Shown here: positions 9,467 through 15,809 of the stretch, piece after piece | Position numbering within the stretch: the stretch's first letter is position 1 | How the letters are laid out: each line of letters begins with the position of its first letter | Source: a virus | IMG/VR virus record: IMGVR_UViG_3300030098_000021 | Coordinates: 1 to 25,551 of that record | Length of the DNA: 25,551 nt | Reading direction: 5' to 3' (one strand) | Notes under the pieces: generated by a model | Database searches by the model: none | What the model saw: only the letters and a program-made list of their open reading frames with translations | What the model was told of the DNA's origin: nothing | Translations under genes and position numbers: made by a program

Positions 9467-9946
9467 TTACTCTCCTTTATCGTTGGTGTGAGACGCTCCA
9501 AAATAGAACGAAATAATTGCACTAGCTAATCCTCCTAAATAACCAAGCACTAAATTTATTAATGCTTCACTATTTTGTTCTGGTGGTTGTAATGTAACTA
9601 AGAATATATATCCTAAAAAACCACCTATAGTAAATAAACCTATAATTCTAGCTGTCCAATCTTTGCTAAACATACCTCTAGCGTGTTGTTTGTCTTGTGT
9701 TTCTAATTGAAATACATCTACATCTAGCTCTTTCATTTGAACTTCAAACTCTTGTTCTGCTTTTTTTAGCTCTAGCATTTGCTCTGGAGTAGCGTTTTGC
9801 ATAGCCTGTTGTATAGTTTTTTGGTCGTTTGATACTCCAAGCACTTGTGCTATTTTACCCATAGCCATATTACCAAGAGGACCACCCATAGCTGAACCTA
9901 ATGTAGGAGCAACAGCACCAACTATATTTTTTAGTATTGCTTTCAT
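9467..9946 (-). CDS. Holin of the GTA/3TM type (159 aa)
   Basis: The layout matches the family called holin of three TMs for gene-transfer-agent release: an N-terminal Gly/Ala amphipathic hydrophobic segment (about 5-37), a charged helix with PEQMLELKKAEQEFEVQ (54-70), the family-like QDKQHARGMFSKDWTARI (84-101), then two membrane helices (about 100-119 and 128-150) and a short charged tail. It would permeabilise the inner membrane and release or activate the lysozyme encoded 1 base downstream. An AAGGA ribosome site precedes the ATG. Pairing of holin and endolysin supports the assignment. It sits directly after the curli/cyclase cassette, which may therefore be co-transcribed with lysis. Confidence 0.85.
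   Translation of the reverse strand: MKAILKNIVGAVAPTLGSAMGGPLGNMAMGKIAQVLGVSNDQKTIQQAMQNATPEQMLELKKAEQEFEVQMKELDVDVFQLETQDKQHARGMFSKDWTARIIGLFTIGGFLGYIFLVTLQPPEQNSEALINLVLGYLGGLASAIISFYFGASHTNDKGE
9470..9477 (-). promoter_or_regulatory. Ribosome binding site deciding the lysozyme start
   Basis: On the minus strand AAGGAGAG lies inside the last codons of the holin gene, with GGAG six bases before the ATG at 9465. No comparable site precedes the alternative ATG at 9522, so this element fixes the endolysin start and couples it to the end of the holin gene. Confidence 0.8.
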
Positions 9947-9959
9947 AAAAATCCTTAAA

Positions 9960-11714
9960 TTAATTTATTGTATATATTTGTATTGGTTTTGTTTTACCTT
10001 TTACATATATACTTTTTAATTCTTTTAATATTATTTCAGAATTAAAATCTTTTGCATTAACTGTATTATATCCAATAACAATATCTTGACCAACTTCCTT
10101 AGTAGAACTTTCAAGTCTAGCAGCAAGGTTTACTGCATCACCTATAGCGGTATAATCAAATCTTGTTTCACTTCCCATATTACCTACAACAGCATATCCA
10201 GTATTAATACCTATTCCTATTTCAACACCTAAATCAGCTTTTTTAATATTTTCTTGTATTTCTTCAGCACATAACACAGCTAAAGTTTCATGGTTAGGTA
10301 AGTCAATTGGTGCGTTAAAAATAGCCATCATGGCATCACCAATGTATTTATCTACCATACCATTATATTTTTTAACTGCATCTGCTTGTATTGTTAAAGC
10401 CTTATTCATAATTTTAGTTACTTCTTCTGGCTCTAATTTTTCAGACATAGCAGTAAAGCCTCTTACATCTGTAAATAAAAAAGTGCAGTATCTTTTTTCA
10501 CCACCTAATACTAAAGAATCAGGATTATCTTGTAATTTTTTAACTTGTCTTGGGTCAAGATAATGTTCAAATTGTTTTTTAATTTGTTGTCTTAATTTGT
10601 ATTGTTGTCTAAATCTTAAATAAAAACCTATTGATGCAGTTATAAATTGTGAAATTAATGTCCAACTTACATCTATTAATATTCCACGCTGAATTAAATA
10701 ATGTCCAGAAAATATTGTTAAAAAGAATAATATACTGGTAAATGTTATTCCTAGCGTTATTCCAAAAATATTTACACATAACCAAACTAAAATTACTGTT
10801 ATCACCAGAATTAATAATTCAACTGCTAAATGCCAATCAGGAATATAAGGACTATCTTGTATTAAAATTGATTCTGCTAATGCTGCTTGTATTTTATGTG
10901 GTTCTAATAATCCAACAGGTGTTGCAATTTGTGGCATTACTCCATTAGCTGTAACCCCAATAAAAACAAATTTACCATTTACATTCATTTCTTGTAAGTC
11001 TGTTTGTTCAGTATCTACCCAACTAATCCATTTACGACCAAGACTATCTGTTTTTACTGGTGGTATTCCTCGTATTGATATTTCCTCTATACCATTATCA
11101 TTAGTTTTTATAATATAAGTTTTAACATTAAATAAAGCTTTGTATATTTGTGTGCCAAAACTAGGAATCCAATTATTATTAGGTGTTTTAACTAAAAGAG
11201 GTATTCTTCTTACAAGTTGGTCAACTTCTGTGGGAGCAATGGCTAAACCCTGCAATGTATTATTTTTAAGAGTGTTCAGGTTTTCCTTAACTCCCAAAGA
11301 TACTATACCACCATTATCTTCACCTTTCACTACTGTTCCTGTTGGTTTAGGATAATTACCTTTACCATCTTCAAACATAGCAATAACAGATGGTACATAT
11401 CCTAAAGACCTACCAAAATCTTCATCACCACCCATTCTATCTGCTTGTGGAAAAGATATAACCCAACCGACACCTAGAGCACCTTTACCAATAATTTCCA
11501 TTTGTATATCAGCTAATCTTTTTCTAGGTAATGGATAACCTCCTTCACGCTCTACATCTTCTTCTGTTATATTAAGTATTATAAAATTACCTGATGGTTC
11601 TGGTGTTTGTATAAATGTATCAAATACTTTTAGTTTTAATATTTCTGTAGGTGTTGACTGATATATTAATGGCAATAAAAGTATTATAAGTATAGGTAAT
11701 AATAATTTTTTCAT
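9960..11714 (-). CDS. CHASE2-domain class III adenylate/guanylate cyclase, membrane bound (584 aa)
   Basis: Complete CHASE2-3TM-cyclase architecture. Residues 1-18 form a membrane anchor; about 28-290 is a periplasmic CHASE2 sensor (ILNITEEDVEREGGYPLPRK, IGKGALGVGWVISF); three helices follow (about 298-316, 318-337, 345-365); a linker (KKQFEHYLDPRQ) leads to the cyclase domain (about 405-584). Catalytic residues are intact: metal ligands D416 (FTDVRGFT) and D460 (YIGDAMMAIF), purine-specificity pair K456/D520 typical of ATP-using enzymes, and transition-state N529 and R533 (AVNLAARLE). It should make cAMP in the cytoplasm in response to a periplasmic cue. It overlaps the FecR gene by 4 bases (ATGA). 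Such enzymes are normal bacterial sensors and unexpected in a lytic phage gene block. Confidence 0.93.
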   Translation of the reverse strand: MKKLLLPILIILLLPLIYQSTPTEILKLKVFDTFIQTPEPSGNFIILNITEEDVEREGGYPLPRKRLADIQMEIIGKGALGVGWVISFPQADRMGGDEDFGRSLGYVPSVIAMFEDGKGNYPKPTGTVVKGEDNGGIVSLGVKENLNTLKNNTLQGLAIAPTEVDQLVRRIPLLVKTPNNNWIPSFGTQIYKALFNVKTYIIKTNDNGIEEISIRGIPPVKTDSLGRKWISWVDTEQTDLQEMNVNGKFVFIGVTANGVMPQIATPVGLLEPHKIQAALAESILIQDSPYIPDWHLAVELLILVITVILVWLCVNIFGITLGITFTSILFFLTIFSGHYLIQRGILIDVSWTLISQFITASIGFYLRFRQQYKLRQQIKKQFEHYLDPRQVKKLQDNPDSLVLGGEKRYCTFLFTDVRGFTAMSEKLEPEEVTKIMNKALTIQADAVKKYNGMVDKYIGDAMMAIFNAPIDLPNHETLAVLCAEEIQENIKKADLGVEIGIGINTGYAVVGNMGSETRFDYTAIGDAVNLAARLESSTKEVGQDIVIGYNTVNAKDFNSEIILKELKSIYVKGKTKPIQIYTIN

Positions 11715-12826
11715 CCGCTACTTTGGTTAATTGTTATAACAGAGTCTCCTCCACCATTTATTTTTACTATATTAGATACTCCATCTTGTATCAAAATTAC
11801 TGTATAACCATTTCCTGAGTTTAAATCTACTTGTACTGATTCAGTTATTTTTCTACGCAAACTTATAACTTGTCCTGCTACTATTGTCGTTATTTGTGTA
11901 TCTGGGTCTTGACCAATTAAAGTACCAGAAATATTTACACTTGTGGCTAAAGCTAATTGGTCCTCTTCTTTTTCTATTGCTAAAACATCCAAAACATCTA
12001 ACAAATCTTCAAGAAAATTTACATCTAAATAATTAATATCTAATTCTGTAAATTCTAAATTATTATTTTCTAAAAAATCTTCTGCTAAATAATCTATATC
12101 TAAATCATTAAAATCTAATAAATTAATTGTTTTAGTTGTTGCTGTTTCTTCTTGTGCAATATCTTCTTCTTCAGGTGGTGTAACAATTAACATATTATCT
12201 ATAATATCTAAAGTTAAATCTAATATTACAGGTTTAGTAGGTGAACTCTCAAATACATCTACAGTAGTAGCTTGATATGGTTTATTAAGTAAAACACTTC
12301 CTGTAGCTGTAACCACCTCTATTTCGCCACTAGAAAGCCCTAGAGCATCTGGTAGCAAAATTATAAGGCTACGACCTAATTCATCTACTGTAGCTGTAAA
12401 ATCAGTTCCACGAATGGCTATATTTGCAGTAGGTGTTTTTAAAGATATATTTTGTTTATCTATACGATTTAAATTGCCAGTAATAAATCTTGCTGTACCG
12501 AGCCCAAATGTAAGAGCCATTTTTGCTTTACTTGGGTCAGGGTCATAGATATATTCATCTATTAAAAGCTGTGAGTGTTCAGTTAGCTTTACAGTTGAAT
12601 CATCTAAAAAAGTAATAGCCATACGACCATTTTTAGTTATAGCTTCATCATTGCTTTGTATAGCAAACTTTAAATTAGCTTCGTATGGTTTATCTCTTAC
12701 AATTTGTGCTGAACCATTTAGTTCAGATATATCTCCAATATCAGCAACTTGTGCTTGTGCCTTGGTCGTTTTGAATGACGCACACAGTACCACTATTGCC
12801 AATAGATATAATTTTGAGCCAGTCAT
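11711..12826 (-). CDS. Exported FecR-domain protein with acidic repeat and curlin-like C-terminus (371 aa)
   Basis: A Sec signal peptide (1-25, cleavage near AQA) is followed by a FecR domain (about 60-172): GRMAITFLDDSTVKLTEHS, then TPTANIAIRGTDFTATVD and GEIEV. Residues 217-288 are very acidic and internally repetitive (LDIDYLAEDFLE versus LDINYLDVNFLE). The last 30 residues carry IQDGVSNIVKI, which resembles a curlin strand-turn motif. The protein should be periplasmic or surface exposed. FecR proteins encoded next to CHASE2 cyclases are common in bacteria, so it is a plausible partner of the next gene. The start at 12826 is chosen because it supplies the signal peptide, although no good ribosome site is visible and it overlaps the curlin-like gene by 86 bases. 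Confidence 0.85.
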   Translation of the reverse strand: MTGSKLYLLAIVVLCASFKTTKAQAQVADIGDISELNGSAQIVRDKPYEANLKFAIQSNDEAITKNGRMAITFLDDSTVKLTEHSQLLIDEYIYDPDPSKAKMALTFGLGTARFITGNLNRIDKQNISLKTPTANIAIRGTDFTATVDELGRSLIILLPDALGLSSGEIEVVTATGSVLLNKPYQATTVDVFESSPTKPVILDLTLDIIDNMLIVTPPEEEDIAQEETATTKTINLLDFNDLDIDYLAEDFLENNNLEFTELDINYLDVNFLEDLLDVLDVLAIEKEEDQLALATSVNISGTLIGQDPDTQITTIVAGQVISLRRKITESVQVDLNSGNGYTVILIQDGVSNIVKINGGGDSVITINQSSG

Positions 12827-13457
12827 TATCTTGTGTACTCGATTGTGTAATATTAAATGTTCTACTATTACCTGTTTGGTCTAAATAAAAGTAACCACCT
12901 GCATAACCAGAACCTGTAAAGTTTAAAGTATTACTATCTCCATCAACATCAACATAAGAAGTACCACCATCATAATTTATGTCAAAGTCAAATGTATTAC
13001 CATCACCTTGTATAATCCAATCTAAATCAAGAGTTTCTGCTAAAGCACTTGTTCCATGGTCTAAAGTAAATGTATTAGTATTACCTGTAACATCAACATT
13101 ATAATTTGAATTATCAATACCATATGTATTAGTAGGGTCTCCTTGAATGGTAAAAGTATTACTATCGCCATCAAATTCAAAAAAGCCTGTTATAGTATCA
13201 CCAAGAATATCACCTAAAAATTTATTAGAATCACCAATTTGATTTATATCTAGTGTCATAGTTGTACCATCTAAATCTAAGGCAGTTAAACTACCTGCTG
13301 CAGAATTTAAACCACCAATAATATTTCCAGAACCAATTTGTTCTAAATCTATATTAGCTGTTGCACCTGACTGGTCAATATATATTTCGTTATCAGCCCC
13401 GTATGTTGTCAATGCAGTCAGCATTACAATCAGGCTTATTAATTTTAATTGTTTCAT
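12741..13457 (-). CDS. Curlin-like repeat protein, predicted secreted amyloid (238 aa)
   Basis: A signal peptide (1-20, cleavage near TYG-A) precedes about nine strand-turn units of curlin type, with hydrophobic alternating residues around Q/D-x-G-x-x-N: IDQSGATAN (27), LEQIGSGNII (38), INQIGDSNKF (71), FDGDSNTFTI (95), VTGNTNTFTL (123), IQGDGNTFDF (149), VDGDSNTLNF (171), LDQTGNSRTF (192), ISIGNSGTVC (217). Spacing is less regular than in CsgA, and no Gly/Asn-rich N22-like CsgG targeting segment is visible. Two cysteines (226, 238) end the protein. It directly follows csgF-csgG and is the obvious substrate of that pore. It could form surface fibres on the infected cell. Ribosome site AGGAAAAAG-like, in the csgG 3' end. 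Confidence 0.8.
   Translation of the reverse strand: MKQLKLISLIVMLTALTTYGADNEIYIDQSGATANIDLEQIGSGNIIGGLNSAAGSLTALDLDGTTMTLDINQIGDSNKFLGDILGDTITGFFEFDGDSNTFTIQGDPTNTYGIDNSNYNVDVTGNTNTFTLDHGTSALAETLDLDWIIQGDGNTFDFDINYDGGTSYVDVDGDSNTLNFTGSGYAGGYFYLDQTGNSRTFNITQSSTQDNDWLKIISIGNSGTVCVIQNDQGTSTSC
12777..13379 (-). repeat. Curlin-type strand-turn repeats (nine units)
   Basis: Degenerate protein-level repeats with core G-x-x-N-(T/I/K)-(F/L/I), the first residues of the cores lying near 27, 38, 71, 95, 123, 149, 171, 192 and 217 of the encoded protein. Distance between units varies from about 11 to 33 residues. The repeats are not conserved at the nucleotide level, indicating old duplication with selection on the amino-acid pattern. 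Confidence 0.7.
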
Positions 13458-14262
13458 CTTTTTCCTCCCAGAAACCTTTGTTATAACCTATTTTAACAAT
13501 TTGAAAAACAGCTTCTTCTATAGCTCTTTGTAGTGCTAATGTAGTAGATTCATTTTCTACATCTCCTGTTTCTATTTCTACAAGTTCTGTACCTGCTTCA
13601 ATAAATCTAAAAATATCTTGTGATTGTCCATAACTATAAATTTGTTTATTTACTAAGACATCAATTAATACTTCTCCTGTAGCTATAGAAACCATACGCA
13701 AAGCAACTGTTATATTATCTATACGATATTGTTTGCTACTACCAATACCTAAATATCTAGCACCAATACCACCACTTTTTATATTTGTATCATAACCAAT
13801 GACAGCACCTTCCATAAGTACACCTGCAAACAATAAAGGCATGATAGGTTTTTTACCATCTGTTTCTTCATTTTGTTCTCTAGCAGAGCGTATAAGTTGT
13901 CTTTCTTTAGTAAGGTTATCTAAACCTACTCTTTCAGCAACTCTAAAAAATTTACCATTTGAAGTATGTTTTAAAGTTCTAATTAATAAATGACTTGGTG
14001 CTTGTGTTATAGCAGAAGAAAACAAAGCAAATTCACTATTACTTTTTCTTTGACCTGTTTGGTCTGTAAAACTATTAGGATATACTGCTACAACTATAGG
14101 GACTTTAGGTTGTTTTACATTTAATAATTTTTCTGATTGTATTTGTAAAACACTAGGCAAAGTTTTACCTTGTTGCAAATTATTATCTACTGGAGCTAAA
14201 CTACAACTAGAAGCTAAAATCGCCAATAGGCAACTGAATTTCCGTAACATTTCCGTTTTCAT
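13393..14262 (-). CDS. csgG: CsgG family outer-membrane curli secretion pore lipoprotein (289 aa)
   Basis: Clear full-length homologue of curli transporter CsgG, which forms a nonameric outer-membrane pore for curlin subunits. A lipoprotein signal (LLAILASSC, lipid Cys C20) is followed by the core: VAVYPNSFTDQTGQ (58-71), FRVAERVGLDNLTKERQLIR (106-125), and the family hallmark GYDTNIKSGGIGARYLGIG (156-174), then VALRMVSIATGEVLI and FRFIEAGTE. The constriction Phe (F56 of mature E. coli CsgG) appears kept as F81, while the neighbouring Tyr/Asn are changed. An extra tail with C279 and C283 overlaps the next gene. An internal ATG at 14250 is an alternative start. It is preceded by csgF and followed by a curlin-like substrate. 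Confidence 0.95.
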   Translation of the reverse strand: MKTEMLRKFSCLLAILASSCSLAPVDNNLQQGKTLPSVLQIQSEKLLNVKQPKVPIVVAVYPNSFTDQTGQRKSNSEFALFSSAITQAPSHLLIRTLKHTSNGKFFRVAERVGLDNLTKERQLIRSAREQNEETDGKKPIMPLLFAGVLMEGAVIGYDTNIKSGGIGARYLGIGSSKQYRIDNITVALRMVSIATGEVLIDVLVNKQIYSYGQSQDIFRFIEAGTELVEIETGDVENESTTLALQRAIEEAVFQIVKIGYNKGFWEEKDETIKINKPDCNADCIDNIRG

Positions 14263-14707
14263 CTGTAATAATTAAAGTAATAATGCCATCTTTAATACTA
14301 TATTCGATGGTATTACCCTCTAATGTCAAAGTACCTTCTGTACTTGGCGTTTCTCCAAATAAATTTTCTACTAATTGTCTTGATAACTGTGCATAAATTC
14401 TTGATTCTAAATTACGAATAAATCTAGCTAATGTAGTATTTTCTTTGTCTCTTTCTAATTGTTCTTGAATAGCTTTTATTTCTTCTTTGATACTCATTTT
14501 GCGGTTAAATTCTTGATTCTCTATTGTTAAATAGTGTGAACTTGTACCAATACCGCTAAATGATGGATTTTTAAATTTATGAGTAATAGTATCTGCTTTT
14601 AAATTTATAACAATAATACCAAAAAATAATACAAAACCTATAAAAACTATACTTATTGTAAGTCTATATCTTTCTAATTCTTCTTTATCAATCTTTTCTT
14701 TGGTCAT
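14207..14707 (-). CDS. csgF: CsgF family curli assembly factor (166 aa)
   Basis: CsgF plugs into the CsgG beta-barrel and couples secretion to fibre nucleation. After a hydrophobic export segment (about 16-36, cleavage near LKA-D) the mature N-terminus DTITHKFKNPSFSGIG matches the CsgF peptide that inserts into CsgG (E. coli GTMTFQFRNPNFGGN). The C-terminal domain also fits: a helix ARFIRNLESRIYAQL, then beta segments with NTIEYSIKDGIITLIITDE and a TEIQLP strand. It is about 28 residues longer than E. coli CsgF, mostly because of a charged cytoplasmic leader (1-15) before the signal and a Glu/Lys-rich insert (70-92). It overlaps csgG by 56 bases. Confidence 0.9.
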   Translation of the reverse strand: MTKEKIDKEELERYRLTISIVFIGFVLFFGIIVINLKADTITHKFKNPSFSGIGTSSHYLTIENQEFNRKMSIKEEIKAIQEQLERDKENTTLARFIRNLESRIYAQLSRQLVENLFGETPSTEGTLTLEGNTIEYSIKDGIITLIITDENGNVTEIQLPIGDFSF

Positions 14708-15038
14708 CTCTATCTGCCTTTGCTATTTTATTACTATCTATTAGTTGTGGCACACCAAGAATAGTTTTAATTAAAGTGTCTTGTCTAATAATTTCATTAT
14801 CTAAACTACGAACTCTATCTATTAATGCTACTAAAATGCCATGTTGTGTATCAAGTTTTGTACCTAGTCTTTCTTCTAATGCTGATATTTGTCCTTCTAC
14901 TTTTTCATCAACAGTATCTAATTTAGTTTCCATACCATCAACAATACGCATTATTAATTTATATATAAACCAACCAAGACCAAGTGCAGCAGCAATAGGA
15001 AATCCAACTTCTTGTATAATAGTAACGGCTGATTCCAC
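14688..15038 (-). CDS. Single-TM coiled-coil phage membrane protein (116 aa)
   Basis: One N-terminal membrane helix (about 8-31, VGFPIAAALGLGWFIYKLI) is followed by a long charged coiled coil (36-95; METKLDTVDEKVEGQISALE) with IDRVRSLDNEIIRQD and a basic tail. I recall related small proteins with the QEVGFPIAAA start in marine cyanophages and pelagiphages. The arrangement resembles small holin-like or spanin-like membrane proteins, but no family is certain. It starts at the stop of the nuclease gene (one-base overlap) and overlaps csgF by 20 bases, so it is the first gene of the curli operon as read by translational coupling. Function unknown. Confidence 0.6.
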   Translation of the reverse strand: MESAVTIIQEVGFPIAAALGLGWFIYKLIMRIVDGMETKLDTVDEKVEGQISALEERLGTKLDTQHGILVALIDRVRSLDNEIIRQDTLIKTILGVPQLIDSNKIAKADRDDQRKD

Positions 15039-15418
15039 TAGTAATCACCCCAAATTTTAACTTTTTTTCCTCCATGATATTCAACAGCATGACCTTCATT
15101 AATAAGAATTTGACAGATATCTGCACCATCTTCTGTGTAAGGTATGCCTAATATACGACCATATTTACCTTTACCTAAAGATTTAACTTTTATACTGCCA
15201 CAACAAAGTTCTTTAAGTCTTTCTTTAGCAGCAAGTCCTAATTTTTTTTCTGCTAAATCTCTTGTTCTTGATTCAGGAGTATCTATACCTGCAAGTCTAA
15301 CACGCTGTTTATGTAGTTTTACATCAAAACCTAAATCAAGACAGCAATCAAATGTATCACCATCTACAATTCTTTCTAGTGTAGCGTTATATACAAACGC
15401 ATCAGGAGATTTATCCAT
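15038..15418 (-). CDS. Staphylococcal nuclease-like endonuclease (126 aa)
   Basis: A compact SNase/thermonuclease domain, a calcium-dependent DNA/RNA phosphodiesterase family. All active-site positions can be matched: D21 (IVDGDTF), R41, D46, T47 and E49 (RVRLAGIDTPES), R88 (GKYGRILG), with YHGGKK near the end. There is no signal peptide, so it would act in the cytoplasm, unlike the secreted S. aureus enzyme. Homologues are common in marine phages, where host DNA breakdown for nucleotide recycling is the usual suggestion. It is coupled by one-base overlaps to the basic 80-residue gene before it and the membrane protein after it. Activity is likely given the intact residues. Confidence 0.92.
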   Translation of the reverse strand: MDKSPDAFVYNATLERIVDGDTFDCCLDLGFDVKLHKQRVRLAGIDTPESRTRDLAEKKLGLAAKERLKELCCGSIKVKSLGKGKYGRILGIPYTEDGADICQILINEGHAVEYHGGKKVKIWGDY

Positions 15419-15660
15419 TATCTTTTTTTTCCTTTATGTAAACCATGTTTTGCGTGTTGTTTACCTGCTCTTGTAGCTGCTCTTTTTTTTCTATTTGCTG
15501 CTGCAAGTTTTCTTCGTCCTTTTGGTGTAGATTTTAATCTATCTATTTGTGCTTTTGGAGCATATACTTCACCTGTTTCAGATGATTTTTTTCCGCTAGG
15601 AGTAGTCCAATTTTGACCTGTCCATTTTTTTAAAGACCTCTGAGATTTTTTTAAAGGCAT
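15418..15660 (-). CDS. Small basic conserved phage protein (80 aa)
   Basis: An N-terminal motif SLKKWTGQNWTTPSGKKSSE followed by TGEVYAPKAQID marks a small family found in phages and some bacteria (related to sequences I know as DUF5872-like; name uncertain). The second half is Lys/Arg/Ala-rich (GRRKLAAANRKKRAATRAGK). The net charge suggests nucleic-acid binding. It has one-base overlaps with the 49-residue gene upstream and the nuclease downstream. Whether it helps the nuclease, packages DNA, or does something else cannot be told from the sequence. Confidence 0.6.
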   Translation of the reverse strand: MPLKKSQRSLKKWTGQNWTTPSGKKSSETGEVYAPKAQIDRLKSTPKGRRKLAAANRKKRAATRAGKQHAKHGLHKGKKR

Positions 15661-15809
15661 TATCTACCTACTTTTTTTACAGCTTTTTTATGTGCAGCAC
15701 TAAAACTTGTACCTTTTTTCATAGCTTTTATCATTTCGTCCATATGTTTTTTGGTATGATGTTTACTATGTTTTTTTAAAGTTTCTTTTTGTCGTCTATT
15801 CAATTTCAT
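15660..15809 (-). CDS. Tiny basic phage protein (49 aa)
   Basis: The frame runs from ATG at 15809 to TAA at 15660, encoding MKLNRRQKETLKKHSKHH then TKKHMDEMIKAMKKGTSF and SAAHKKAVKKVGR. The His/Lys pattern KKHSKHHTKKHM with a GTSFSAAHKKA end is, as far as I recall, a recurrent small-protein motif of marine phages, usually starting with L-T-K-R-Q. It overlaps the 3' end of the 226-residue gene by 14 bases and the next gene by one (TAATG), so it fills what would otherwise be the only apparent gap here. Possibly nucleic-acid or metal binding; function unknown. Confidence 0.7.
   Translation of the reverse strand: MKLNRRQKETLKKHSKHHTKKHMDEMIKAMKKGTSFSAAHKKAVKKVGR

Noticed and set aside
9466-9522. 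Longer lysozyme start at 9522
   Set aside because: It would overlap the holin gene by 56 bases, adds no family sequence and has no ribosome site, whereas the start at 9465 has AAGGAGAG.
9960-14707. Interpretation of the curli/cyclase genes as a host chromosomal fragment wrongly joined to a phage contig
   Set aside because: The cassette is flanked on both sides by phage genes, on the same strand, with the same overlap style and AT-rich composition, so misassembly is unlikely, though read-level checks would settle it.
14688-15038. Calling the 116-residue protein a CsgE or CsgC
   Set aside because: It has a single membrane helix and a coiled coil, with none of the features of CsgE or CsgC.
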